NCBI GenBank assembly: GCA_016758905.1 | Contig: JAEPQZ010000008.1 | Coordinates: forward strand, 1,240,001-1,304,000 | Length of the DNA stretch: 64,000 nucleotides | Source of the DNA: Umbelopsis isabellina | Taxonomy: Eukaryota > Mucoromycota > Umbelopsidomycetes > Umbelopsidales > Umbelopsidaceae | Direction of reading: 5' to 3' | Shown: piece by piece, positions 1 to 11,124 of the stretch | Position numbering within the stretch: the stretch's first letter is position 1 | How the letters are laid out: each line of letters begins with the position of its first letter | Program-made: the position numbers and the translations under genes | The notes under the pieces: model-generated | The model's database searches: none | What the model saw: only the letters and a program-made list of their open reading frames with translations | Told to the model about the DNA's origin: nothing

Positions 1-525
1 TCAAGCGTAGGAAGCAATGCCATACAACTAGCTGTTGCTGCAGGTTACGAGGTACTCACAACCGCTTCGCCTAAAAATTACGACTATGTAAAGAGTCTGG
101 GTGCTAGTCAAGCGTTCGATTACAAGGACGAGGATGTGGTTCAAGAAATAATTACTGCTCTGAAGGATAAGCAAGTCGCTGGAGCCATAGCCATTGGACT
201 AGGCTCCCTTGAGCCTTGTGCGCAGATCTTAAATAAGACAAATGGCTCAAAATTCGTAGCCGATGTTATGTCACCAACTCTGACCAAGCCCCTTCCTGAA
301 GACTTAGGAGTCACTAGCAAGTTTGTAATGGGCAGTGATTTGAGAAAGAACGAAGTTGGTGAAGCTGTATATGGAGACTTCCTCGAAAAGGCGCTAGAGT
401 GTGGAAAATACATGGCAGCTCCTGATCCAGAGATTGCTGGTCATGGGCTTGAGCAAATCCAATATGCTTACGAAGTATTAAAAAAAGGAGTATCAGCAAA
501 AAAAATTGTTGTTACATTGCAATAA
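1..525 (+). CDS. Zinc-type dehydrogenase-like (MDR) protein, 3' part
   Basis: C-terminal half of a medium-chain dehydrogenase/reductase. The frame is open from base 1, so the N-terminal GroES-like domain lies outside the window. The visible part starts inside the Rossmann nucleotide-binding fold (SVGSNAIQLAVAAGYEV) and ends with SAKKIVVTLQ, the usual C-terminus of these enzymes. Such proteins normally use NAD(P)H to reduce enones or quinones, or oxidise alcohols; the substrate cannot be read from sequence. No intron is visible in this part. The gene directly downstream is a clear paralogue of similar length and same orientation, so the pair is a tandem duplication. Function beyond NAD(P)H-dependent oxidoreductase is inference. 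Confidence 0.85.
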   Translation, partial: SSVGSNAIQLAVAAGYEVLTTASPKNYDYVKSLGASQAFDYKDEDVVQEIITALKDKQVAGAIAIGLGSLEPCAQILNKTNGSKFVADVMSPTLTKPLPEDLGVTSKFVMGSDLRKNEVGEAVYGDFLEKALECGKYMAAPDPEIAGHGLEQIQYAYEVLKKGVSAKKIVVTLQ

Positions 526-1341
526 GTTAGCAAGGGTCGAAATAAAAGTAGTAATCCACGGTAGATTTGATTCCTTCCTCGTTATTGCCTGTAGCTGGCA
601 ATGCCACTACAGTCATCATAAAACATATAAGCTCACATTGTCGAAGAAGCATTTGCACCCAATATTAACTAAAATCCCCTAAGTAAATTCCCTTAAAATC
701 ATTAATTCTCAAGTGCGATCAAAACATGCCAGAGTTAGTACAAGCACAGAGCTCATCTCATTGTTCACTTCCTTGGAATCCCGCCAAAATTACCCTTTCA
801 GGAAACTTGTAAAGGCACAGACGGATCATGATCGCAATTTCTTTTGCATTTTTACAAACAAGACGCATTGTCTTCAGTCAAATGAGCCAAGCCCTTCATT
901 AGGCTGTAGAAGAATGTTCTCAGCATGAAGTATAACTGAAAGCTTTGCTGGATCCTTGTTGCATTGATAATGCAAACATGACCGTATAGGTAGAGATAGA
1001 AATTAACGGAAGCCGATTGTCCGCCTTGATTTATCATTTGATAGCCGCATAATGTCTATTTTTTGCCTGTGTGGTACCAGACTATTGTGTTAGATGCGGC
1101 GCGTGCTCTTCTAAGCGTGAGGTCTCTCACAGTCGGCTTGGATTGAACAGCGGTAGTTCGGTACAGCCGTCCACGCAAGCCTCTAATTGAGACTCCGTTA
1201 GGTGTTAGCAGTCCCAGGATATTTTATGCGCGCTTGTTGAGAAACGGTGGTCGGCTAAAATTGCCCGGATCGACGAACTATATATTACGAGCAAGAAATC
1301 AGCTCATTGTACTTTATCTAAACAAATACATATCTACTACA
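526..1341. other. Spacer between the tandem MDR genes
   Basis: About 0.8 kb with no coding region I can support. It holds the 3' end of the upstream MDR gene and the promoter of the downstream one. A TATA-like stretch (actatatatta) lies at about 1278-1288, roughly 55 bp before the next ATG. No repeat or RNA gene was recognised. Confidence 0.6.
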
Positions 1342-2382
1342 ATGGCTCAAAAAAACACCGCAGCATGGACAACTGAAGTACAAGCTAATCCTTTACAAGT
1401 TAAGGAGTCTCCTTATCCCAGTGTTGGTGCTAACGAGCTTCTGGTGAAGAACCATGCTGTTGCCATCAACCCATTAGAGGTTGCCCTCCAAGATCATGGC
1501 CAGCATATGTTCCAGTGGATCAAGTACCCTTTCATCTATGGTTCCGATATTGCTGGTGAAGTGGTTGAAGTAGGCAGCGGGGTGAATGGCTTCAAGGTTG
1601 GCGATCGTATCCTGGCACTGGCTGATGCATCTGATCCCGATTGCAACAACGCTGCTCATGCCGGTTTTCAAACTTATACTGTTGTTCGCGCTGACTTGGC
1701 AACTAGTATTCCATCCAATATGGCTTATGAGAAAGCCGCAGTTCTTCCTTTGGGCTTGGCCACCGCAGCCTCTGGTTTGTTCCCCAAGGACTTTCTCGGA
1801 CTTCAACTTCCAACAGTACCCGCACAGCCTTCGACAGGCAAGACACTCATTGTTTGGGGTGGATCTACCAGTGTTGGAAGCAATGCAATTCAATTGGCAG
1901 TTTCTGCTGGCTATGAAGTGTTTACAACTTGCTCATCGAAGAATTTTGATTACGTGAAGAATCTCGGTGCCAGTCAGGCGTTCGACTACAATGATGAAAA
2001 TGTGGCGGAGAAATTGATTGAAGCGTTGAAGCATAAAGACGTAGCTGGTGCTTTGGCCATAGGAGCCGGATCTTTGGACAACTGTAGCAAGATTCTGAGC
2101 AAGACTAAGGGTTCAAAGTTTATTGCCGACGTCAATCCTAGATCGCCTCCAGTTCCCGAAGAGCTGGGTGTCACCAGCAAGTTTGTGTGGGGAAGTGATC
2201 TCAAGAAATGCGAAGTTGGCCCTGCTGTTTTCGGTGATTATCTCACAAAAGCTCTGGAATCAGGTAACTTTGTTGCCGCTCCCGAGCCCGACGTTATTGG
2301 ACATGGTCTCGAGCAACTGCAAAAGGGAATTGACACTTTACGAAACGGCGTTTCCGCTAAAAAAATTGTTATCACCCTTTAA
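1342..2382 (+). CDS. Zinc-type dehydrogenase-like (MDR) protein, full length
   Basis: Intronless gene of 346 aa starting MAQKNTAAWTTEVQ. The N-terminal GroES-like domain (about residues 1-150, with NHAVAINPLEVALQDH and YGSDIAGEVVEVG) is followed by the Rossmann domain (GGSTSVGSNAIQLAVSAGYE, about residues 170-190) and a C-terminal catalytic lobe. It resembles the fungal CipB / trans-enoyl reductase branch and appears to lack the cysteine cluster of the structural zinc, so it is probably a zinc-independent NAD(P)H reductase. The start is the first ATG of the frame, about 55 bp after a TATA-like sequence. It is a tandem paralogue of the gene ending at 525; the aligned C-terminal halves match over most residues by eye. 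Substrate unknown. Confidence 0.9.
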   Translation: MAQKNTAAWTTEVQANPLQVKESPYPSVGANELLVKNHAVAINPLEVALQDHGQHMFQWIKYPFIYGSDIAGEVVEVGSGVNGFKVGDRILALADASDPDCNNAAHAGFQTYTVVRADLATSIPSNMAYEKAAVLPLGLATAASGLFPKDFLGLQLPTVPAQPSTGKTLIVWGGSTSVGSNAIQLAVSAGYEVFTTCSSKNFDYVKNLGASQAFDYNDENVAEKLIEALKHKDVAGALAIGAGSLDNCSKILSKTKGSKFIADVNPRSPPVPEELGVTSKFVWGSDLKKCEVGPAVFGDYLTKALESGNFVAAPEPDVIGHGLEQLQKGIDTLRNGVSAKKIVITL

Positions 2383-2639
2383 ATATACCGTATGCTTAGG
2401 AATTAAATAAAAAAAAAAGCGTATTTAACATTCTCTTGAATTAAACATACATGAAAGGACACTGCCTTCTCAACATTTGCGTTTTCGCATTTTAGCTCCG
2501 TTAATTTATGAGAATAAGCTTTCTGACCTTGATTTTGTCAGTAAATCGTTCACGTGCACACGAATGACGCTGGTCACAGATGGTTTGAAAACGAACTTTT
2601 TGTCTCCGACTTCTTCGAGGCTTCAACTCTTTCTTCAAA

Positions 2640-4667
2640 ATGGGCGCAGCTTTAAGTTGTATTGCGCTACCAGCACTTGGAACAGTGGGTGCATGGGCTG
2701 CTAGCTGTTTCTCGGCTGCAGCATGCTCTCTAGCATGCAAGAGGTAAACATCATCCAACATGATTTATGCAAACCAATAATGCCAAGGTTTAACCGAGAT
2801 CCTTGGCAACAGCTGTAACTGTAACAATTCCATCGCCACAAGAATTGGATACGCAGTAAGTTATCAGTTATCAAAGCTATGATCTCGCATGAACGCTTGC
2901 TGACTGATCGCTTCTAGTTGATATTGCTAATGAACTCGATTGTTAGTTCTTCTTACTTATCTTTGTTTGATAGCTGCGGCTTTCTAATAATCAGTGCTTG
3001 CTAACCCCCTTCTTTTCCAATAGCTTGCATGGTTGATGCTATCGAATTGGGCTATTAAGCAATTGGAACATCTCACATTGGATTATTTGAAATTGGATTG
3101 CGCTGGCGGCAAATGTTACGGAATATTGGCTGTAAATATGCTCTTCTTCTGTAATATGGTTGACTGTTGAGATACTTTACTTAACTTCTGAATACCATAG
3201 GTACATCGTGTATGTTTTGCTCTTGTACTCTTCCACACTATCATTGGTTTACTGGTTCTTGGCGTACATGACAGTCGTCAATCTCGTGCAGCGTTACAGA
3301 ACGGGTGAGTACCCCTTTTGTTGACTTTGAGTAAGTGCTTAGCCAGCATACTGACAAAGCATTTTGAAAAAAGATGGTGGGGGCCAAAGATATTGCTTTG
3401 GATTGCTCTTGTGGTTGCTTCATTCTTCATTCCCAACGGCTTCTTCATCTTCTGGGGTAACAATATAGCATTGATTGGTGCTGCTATTTTCATTCTACTA
3501 GGACTTGTCTTACTAGTTGACTTTGCACACAATTGGTCTGAGAGTTGCTTGGAGAAATGGGAAATGTCAGACAATAACAAGTGGAAATATATCTTGATTG
3601 GTAAGGCTTAAAACATATCAAAAAGGATATTATTTGTATTTGCATTACTTACAACGATTAACGACTGCAGGCGGTACTTTGTTGATGTTTGCTGGTGCTA
3701 TTACCTTGACTGGTATTATGTATGGCTACTTTGCAAATAATGGGTGCTCACTCAACCAGTTCTTCGTCACATTTAATTTGATCCTCTGCTTCCTGATCAC
3801 TTTCTTGTGCATCACTCCAGCTATTCAAGAGGCCAATCCACGATCTGGTCTTTCACAGTCCTCCATCGTAGTCATCTACTGCACATACTTGATTTTGTCT
3901 GCCGTCGCCAATGAACCAAATGACAAGCAATGCAATCCTCTCCGAAAATCTGCTGGACCTCAAACCACCTCGGTTGTTTTGGGAGCTATTTTCACTTTCC
4001 TTGCCATTGCTTATTCAACTAGCAGAGCTGCCACGCAATTGAACGCTCTTACCAGCAAGAATGAGTACGTACCAGTCAACACCACTAGTGCCGTGCCCCT
4101 TCGACCAAACCAGGTCGAAGCTGGAGTCAGAAGCATGGATGCTAGTATTAGTCCCAGTCGCCAAGCATTAATTGATGCTGTTGAAAGCGGGTAAGCCATA
4201 CGCTATACATCAAACGATGATGGATAAACTGTATGTTTTAACTAATTGTTTTTGCTATACAGTGCTTTACCTGCTTCAGCTTTAAACGACAGTGATGACG
4301 AGGATGATGATGGCTTTGATGGCAAGGATGACGAACGTCATGGAGCTGTATACAACTACAGTTTCTTCCACTTCATATTCGCCATCGCGGTCATGTATGT
4401 TGCCATGCTTCTGACCAACTGGAATACCATTCAAGATGTTCCTGAGGATACGCAAGCTGACAATGGAGACCTTGTGCGCATTGGTCAAAGCTACTCTGCC
4501 GTATGGGTTAAGGTTGTTTCCAGCTGGTTATGCCATTTGATCTATGGCTGGACTCTTGTAGCACCTGTAGTGATGCCTGATCGATTTGGGGTAAGTTGAG
4601 CACACGCGCCCAATGGTATTATAATGGGAACATAAAATTAACCACAAGTATTTTGCAGGATAATTAG
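2640..4667 (+). CDS. Serinc / TMS1-family membrane protein
   Basis: Multi-exon gene for a serine-incorporator family protein. Exons: 2640-2743, 2813-2855, 2918-2941, 3024-3131, 3201-3304, 3374-3600, 3671-4190, 4263-4590 and probably 4659-4667. Family signatures in order: MGAALSCIALPALG with a Cys-rich start, SCNCNNSIATRIGYA, LAWLMLSNWAIKQLEHLT, DYLKLDCAGGKCYGILAVHR, and the C-terminal LCHLIYGWTLVAPVVMPDR. About ten or eleven hydrophobic segments are expected, with an acidic loop (DSDDEDDDGFDGKDDERH) before the last ones. Family members are ER/vacuole/plasma-membrane proteins linked to lipid transport. Exon 3 is only 24 nt (LILLMNSI). The last exon is uncertain: reading through the donor at 4591 gives GVS and a stop at 4599, splicing to 4659 gives GDN and a stop at 4667. 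Confidence 0.9.
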
Positions 4668-5558
4668 GTCAAAGTTTAACCTCATCCAAAATTACATGTA
4701 GCAAGCCTCCCTCACAGTGTATTGGAGGGGAGCAATTAAAGGATTATATTATTATGTACATAACGTTTCAATTAGCGCATAACAAGGAATAAATTTTATT
4801 ATATGTGTCATTCACGATGGATTTCACACACCAGTTCTTTCATGAGGGTTATGGGTAGGTTCATCCCTTTTTGATCTATACCATCATATGACCTATTCAT
4901 TTTCGTGCCTGTGTTTGACGCACACGCTCATTTACTAAGGAACGGCCGAAAAGGCAGTCCCAATATCTGGAAGGGTAACATTCTCAAATAGGTAGTCCGT
5001 CCGCGGGCTCAGAACAACAGTCTATACATGTCGTGACTGGCCATTGCAGGGATTTGTGGTTGAGATCGCAGATCAGAAAATCACCTTTTAGTATTATGAA
5101 TGGTTTTTTTTTTTGACGAATAGTTATAACAGATCTACATATATCTTAATATTTGACCCAGCTGGCTGCTATCGATCATTTAGCGGAGTTATTAATATAC
5201 GTGTGGATGGGCCGATTTTCCAGGAGGGTGGTTTGATTGAGCTTTCGGAGCGCTAAGGTCTGGATTTTGCACATGAAGAGTTCAATGTGAGAAGTACAAC
5301 AAGTAATGTGATTGGGGCGAAATACACAAACATCCAATGGAAAAATAGGCGCGTAATAGTGCTTGTGCCTCGGGGCTATTGTTGAAAGTACCCACCCCCA
5401 CTATTTGCCTTTCCGGTGAGAAGCATATGTCCAGGTTCCGACTATTGAAGTTCAGACCACGGTATTATTTAAGTAGCTGGTGTTTTCGTCTTTCTAAATA
5501 ACTTGACTTCTTTCAACTTTGAAAGTACCTACAAATAATATACCAAACTATTTTACCC
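4668..5558. other. Spacer before the kinase gene
   Basis: About 0.9 kb, AT-rich, with poly-T runs. I see no coding region, RNA gene or clear repeat. It should contain the Serinc terminator and the kinase promoter. Confidence 0.5.
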
Positions 5559-6612
5559 ATGTATTCATCCTATCAAAAATCAAAACCCGTCAAATTGGTC
5601 AATGCTGATCCTGCAAAGATCTTTCGCAACATGAGCCCTAGCCCCGTTAACGCTGGCGGCCAGGCTACAATACATACGTGCCGTCACCCACAAACCAACA
5701 AAAGGATCGCCGTTAAACGAATTGCGCTACCTCGATCTCTCAAGGAAAAGCAGCAATTGAAAAATATGGCTATGGATGAAGCTGCTGCATTGGCTACCTG
5801 TCAAGCTAAATCCATAGTGCGATTGGCTGATCCCAATGTTTACGAGGCTTTTGATTCTCTTTTCATCATTATGGACTACATCCCTGGTAGAACTCTATAT
5901 GATGCATTGATCCGGTCTCGAAGACCTTTTGAAGAACACGAAATCGTGAAGATCCTCAAGGTTGGTTTCAAAAATTTTGTTTTGTCGCTGACACAAATCA
6001 ATTCTCTGAATCATAATGAATTAAATCTTTTCATGCATTATAGGATGTAGTAGATGCTCTGGTTGATGTTCATGATCATAATATGGCTCATTGTGATATC
6101 AAATCTGACAATGTTATACTAGGAGATGATGGCATTGCACATCTAAGTAAGTCACAGCCTATCACATTCCGCATTTGAACATAGCCTCGGAAATGATTCT
6201 AAATATAATTTCATTGCCTGTTATAGTCGACTTTGGCTTTGTTTCCATGTCTTCATCGGAACACGATACTTCGCCTCATGGACAATATCATTACTGGGCC
6301 CCAGAAGTTGCAGCTCACTTGGATACCATGCATATGCCGTCCCGAGATATTTGGGCTCTTGGCATCATGGTTCTAGAAATGTTGCAGCAAGGCAATTTAA
6401 ATTGCGCAGGCATGGACAGTTGGGAATATATGAATCATTTAGCCAACAATCCTATTCCGAATATACCATCCCACGCAACCCCCGCACTTACAAACTTTAT
6501 TGAAAGATGCCTGGATGTCGATCCCGAGTCTCGAGCAACTGCCCAGGAGCTTCACAATCATTTCATATTCGAAGAGTATTCTTCCTATGAATCTACCACC
6601 GATTCAGACTAA
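5559..6612 (+). CDS. STE20/PAK-like protein kinase with an HCD catalytic motif
   Basis: Three exons (5559-5960, 6044-6146, 6227-6612) giving 296 aa, essentially a bare kinase domain with about 30 residues in front and no CRIB or other regulatory domain. Seen: glycine loop NAGGQATIHTC, ATP-binding lysine in IAVKRI, helix-C glutamate in AMDEAAAL, hinge FIIMDYIPGRTLYDAL, catalytic loop MAHCDIKSDNV, DFGF, activation end YWAPEV and DIWALGIMVLEML. The layout is most like STE20/PAK kinases. The arginine of the HRD motif is cysteine (HCD), so this is a non-RD kinase that may be active without activation-loop phosphorylation or act as a weak kinase. The catalytic Asp, Lys and DFG are kept, so it is not an obvious pseudokinase. 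The role is not predictable. Confidence 0.85.
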
Positions 6613-7054
6613 TTTTGTCCCAATCGTAATTTTTCTTGATACCCTTAATCTTACTCACCTGTATAGCAGTTCATAGCATTTTCTCATTTGCATTCACTCA
6701 CGTATCCATAGTTAATAAATATCTGCGTTGCTGACGTCTTCCTGACTGGCCAGAACAGCGCGTTCATACCATAAAATTTGTCGATTCTTAGTAGTAATAG
6801 TCAACGATTTGCCACAATGTGTTCATATGACAAGCAAAACTAACATGTTCAATATCAAAGCTTTAGAAGGTTACAATGCAAGCCCTCGCCACAATGACAA
6901 TCTCAATACATCATCAACAAATGTGATAAAATTTCGTATTCTACTATTACATAGTTCATTTTGAGTAACGGAGTGATCGAATGAATTACTGTTACAGTAT
7001 GTTTGTTTACATCGTTGGCTTATATCGTATTTTTGATACAGAGTAATTTGCACT
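6613..7054. other. Convergent spacer
   Basis: About 0.44 kb between the convergent kinase and endopolyphosphatase-like genes. It contains AT-rich 3' untranslated sequence; nothing else was recognised. Confidence 0.5.
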
Positions 7055-8592
7055 CTACTGGTCTCTCAACACTTTGACATACGTGCTGTACTTGCTGAAG
7101 GTTTTTTTCTTCGTTTTGAGATTTTGTACTAGTTTCTGCCATCCAAGCTTGTTCAGCTTGTTGACACCATACGTGTCCCGACTTGAATATTCCATTTTCC
7201 ACGTCATTTCACCATCTGCATTGCCTTCATTAAGATCCGCCCAATACTGATCCCAGCCAAAAAGTCCGCCGTCCTTAACGTCATAGCGATATATTCGAAA
7301 GCCCGGATTGTTGACAGGAATAATTGAAGGAGCATTTGTCAGGACGTTGATGACATCCTGTGGTTTAAAGTTCAGTTGTGATTTGGATGTCAATGCCTGC
7401 AAAGCAAAAGGGCTAGATGGTTTGGAGTTTGAAGTCTTGTACAAGACAGATAAAGTATCGTCTGGTATAGTAATTTAGTTATATACTTGTAATCTAGTCG
7501 CTTCCGAACAAATTGTATTTGCCTATACTCACCATTAGTATGGCCGGTGAAATGTCCAGCAATAGTTTCAGAGTATTTGCCCAGTATATTTACATATGCG
7601 CTATAACACGCAGGATGATACAATTTCTTTCTCTCAGTAGGAGGAACATGAGACATAATATAAACCGGGCGATGGTTATTTTGCGCTTTCACCAGCTGTG
7701 CTTCCAGCCATACAAGTTGAATTGCTCCCGGGGAGTCTGGCGTGTCGCAATCTTCCACATCATAGTTTTTGTCAAAAAAATACATGGAGTTTAGACTAAT
7801 CACTGTTGGACCATCGGGCATATCATAAGCATAATATCCTCCTTCTTGAAAAGTTGATTGTAGATCTAAATTTAGAGGCTCCCATATCTCATATAGTTCT
7901 TGAAACAAGCTACGGGAAAGCTGATCGCGCGAGGCTTCCTGAATTTCATTGTGTACGAAGGTATCTAAATTTCCAATGGTTGGGAAAAGCTTTGTCTTGT
8001 TCAAGTCGAATGTGCTGTTGAAGTATCTGATCGCAGCTTTGTGACTTTCTATCACCTCACTATTGTTGCGTCGCAATTGCTTGTCCCTGTCCTGTTTACT
8101 TGTAAGCCATCATTAAACATGCAATCCAAATAAGGTTCCTTCACTTACATGACGAGCAGTATCACCAGTGTAGATAATAAAATCCATATTTTGAAATCGT
8201 GGTTTTTTCAAATATTCGAATGTTGACTGCACCTAATATTGTGCCCAATATTTTAGCATTGAGGTTTGCTTGCATAGACAATGTGATAATACGAACCAGT
8301 GGGATAGGACTGTCGCATTTGCTGCCTAAAGCGCCATACCGTCCTGATGTATTGTTCTTTATGTCAGAGCTTTTCCAATGGCAACGAAGGTGAGGGTCTG
8401 AGTTTTCTATATAGTGCGGATCCAGATGCATATCTAAGACGATTATATAAGTTGTTTGAAAAATAAGCGGAAAGCTAGTATGGTGAGTTGTAAGTTACCA
8501 GTTATGTGAAGAAATGTTCCGGACGCAGTAGAAGCGACCTTTTTGATCGCAACAACCGAAAGTAAGGCTGGCAGTAACCATTGAAGATACAT
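7055..8592 (-). CDS. Endopolyphosphatase-like metallophosphoesterase (PPN1/acid sphingomyelinase-like)
   Basis: Five exons read on the minus strand: 8592-8499, 8433-8297, 8232-8149, 8091-7533, 7461-7055, giving 426 aa. The N-terminus MYLQWLLPALLSVVAIKK looks like a signal peptide or anchor. Metal-binding motifs follow the calcineurin-like order: HITDMHLDPHY, CDSPIPL, IIYTGDTARH, then GNLDTF (GNHD position), MSHVPP and HFTGHTND. This order and the CDSP motif are typical of fungal vacuolar endopolyphosphatase PPN1, which cuts long polyphosphate chains, and of acid sphingomyelinase-like enzymes. At 426 aa it is shorter than yeast PPN1 (about 670 aa), mainly for lack of long linkers. It probably acts in the secretory/vacuolar lumen; the choice between polyphosphate and phospholipid as substrate is inference. 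Confidence 0.85.
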
Positions 8593-9566
8593 AAGGAGTG
8601 AAAGGAAAAAGAATCGAAATAAAAGGCGGGCATTTCGAAATATAGTATTTATTCTGATGAGCTACAAACACTTATTTTAATCGTTTGCTGATGAAGAAAA
8701 TTTTCATTTTGGTCAATTGAGCTTGATATCTGTGCATAATTAGACTTTATGTCTATTGTTGGAGCCAAAAGCAAAACACCAGATGATTTCTCCGTAACCT
8801 GACTGCCTGTAATTGAAATTTTGGAACTGTCTGCTGCCATTTATGACAATCTCTGCATGCTGCAATACGACAAGGAGTAAAGTCTTTATGTCCGTAGCCC
8901 AAGAGCTATCCTCTTTTGGTTTTATTAACCTTCTCTTCAAGAGACGGCTGCTTTTGGCGATGCTCCACCATAAACCTCATAACCTTGATATTCATCGCAA
9001 TGTGTTCTCATGAGCTAGAGAGGTACACAATCATCCTTATTTCTCTCTTACATCATCTTATGCAGTAGACTGATGCAAATCAAACGCTGTAGGGTGTTTG
9101 GTTTTCCCTTTCTTCCTGAAATGGTGCAATAACAATGTTTTCATCTAATTTTGACTACAAAGGATAAGAGATCTCCGTGCTGAACGTATATCCTTCACCG
9201 GTTGGATTGTCGTTTGCCCCGATCGCTCACAAACACGTGAGGTCTTGTGAGTATCTCTAATTCAACCTTTAATGGCCAGTCTTGGTATCGTTAAAATAAA
9301 ATAAAAAAAAATAGCGTCAGATCAGGAAATAATGATTACGATTATTGAGCATTGACACGGGCAATCAGCTTCATTATAATCCCCTCCAATAAGTCAACAC
9401 AACTGAGATGAGTGTCTCTTACAATGACTGTACAAAGATTTATATATGATTACTAGAATTGAAAATCAGGACAAGCAAAAAATAATTAAAATATACTGAA
9501 AAATGCTGACATTGTAATAACTAATGGTATACTGCGGAGAACTGTTCTCTGGCAATTAGTGTTAAC
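8593..9566. other. Spacer with unassigned short frames
   Basis: About 1 kb between two minus-strand genes. Short minus-strand frames at 8650-9015 hold no domain I recognise and no convincing exon chain, so no gene is called. A decayed or very small gene here cannot be excluded. Confidence 0.45.
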
Positions 9567-11124
9567 TTAATCGTCTTTGATAATAGCTTGAACCATTCTG
9601 TCTTGTTCTTTAGTATGTACAAGCAATGCATCAGCGTGGCCGTATCCTTCAAACATTACAGCCGAGACATTATTGTTCTTCAGATACTTGTAGACACGAG
9701 GTGCGTGAATAATTCTGTCTTTCTCAGCTAAAAAGATTTGGGTTTGATCCAAGGATGGAAAGTCTTTGGGAAACATTATATTTTGATGCCTTTGGATACA
9801 CTGGATTAGCCAACTATAGCAGTGAACAAGGTTGCCAATAATTTTTAACTCACCACCAGAACCACCTTCCTAAATACCATGCAATGCATGCTTCTTTTGC
9901 AATGAAATACCATAGCACAAGTTCCAGACCAGTCCTTGGAAGTTTGTATACAAAATTCTGACAAAGGTAGGCTTCGTAAAGCTGAAAACATACTGGGTCA
10001 ATCATGACTGTACGTTCGACTAGCTGTGGTCGCTCCTTCACTATCCATCCTGCAACAATTGTTCCTAGGGAATGACCCACAACGATGGCACGAGGTGCCA
10101 ACTGATGTTTTTCGAAAATGTGATCGATCACGCTTATTGTTGTTGACATTGTGAAAGGAGTTGTATGAAATGGCCGCTGGCAAAATAGGGACATTGAGAT
10201 ATGAGGCAGTTCAATCAATACCATTGGTCGACTTGTTTTTCTTGACTGTCGATAGAGAGAGCTTAGAAATGAGACGTAGCTGCACAACCCCATGCCAATG
10301 CCATGGATAAAGACGATCGGCCGCTCATCCTGACAATTTGGACCTCCTGGGAGCAACCAGTATGACAAAGTACCAGAAGGATATCTATGAAAGCCGCGAT
10401 ATTTTAAGAGTAGGTTCATTGCAAAGTTTAGAAACGACACAGTTGCGTAAAATATAAATGGTCGGTGAACGCTGTCCACAGGATCCAAGTTCAGCCTGCA
10501 ACATTTGACAGCGGGATTTCGACCAGGCTTGAACGAATGGCCCGAGCGAACCTCCAACAGACCGAGCATCTCATCTATAAAGCAGTCTTCTTCTGAGCCA
10601 TCCTCTATATCATCAATATTTCTACAGAACATGGCCCAGCATAGCCACTCTTTTACATTCTCGCGAAGAATGGATACCACCGGAGCATCAAAAAACCAAA
10701 GTGGAAGCTGTTCTTCAAAATCCGTCAATTGTTCTAAACAGTCCTGATACAAAGACCGCAAGCGGTCCATGGACACTTTGGGATAACTGACAAGCGATTG
10801 ATAGGTTTTTTGTATCGACAGATGATATAAGCTAAAAACACACTCCAGCACCGACCATGCTAGAAGTAGTCTTCTCGGGACTGAAAAAGAAGCAGTTGAA
10901 TCTAGTACGAATGAATAAATGACATGGAGCCAGCTCACTGTGGCCACACCGTAAATGGGGAGGACAATGAGGAAGAGAGCTGCATAGAAATCCCAGTCTT
11001 TGCCATAGAAGAATTTCGAAGCGGTTGACGGGAAAGGTGTGACAGTTGAACGAATAGACCAAGTGGGGCTAGGACTCTTTGCCTGTCTTCGGTATCGCTT
11101 TTGCACTTGGCGAATGAACTCCAT
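9567..11124 (-). CDS. Membrane-associated alpha/beta hydrolase
   Basis: Two exons (11124-9854 and 9789-9567) on the minus strand. The N-terminal third has hydrophobic segments (FYAALFLIVLPIYGVATVSW). The hydrolase fold starts with the oxyanion strand IVFIHGIGMG, then the nucleophile elbow VVGHSLGTIVAG (Ser nucleophile), an acid strand FLAEKDRIIHAP and the late histidine in FEGYGHADALL, a complete Ser-Asp-His set. The splice joins WFWW to HQNIMFPKDFP through an AG at 9791-9790. The start is uncertain: the ATG at 11124 (MEFIRQVQKRYRRQ) is the first in frame, but the frame stays open and hydrophobic for about 50 more residues upstream, so a further 5' exon carrying another membrane segment is possible. 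Related fungal proteins are uncharacterised; lipase or esterase activity is inferred. Confidence 0.8.

Noticed and set aside
2501-2761. 86-codon minus-strand frame over the Serinc first exon
   Set aside because: The plus strand encodes the conserved Ser/Cys-rich Serinc N-terminus with a good donor site, which explains the stretch.
8650-9015. Small minus-strand gene between the phosphoesterase and hydrolase
   Set aside because: Fragments contain a few Cys residues, but no exon chain with good splice sites and no recognised domain could be built.
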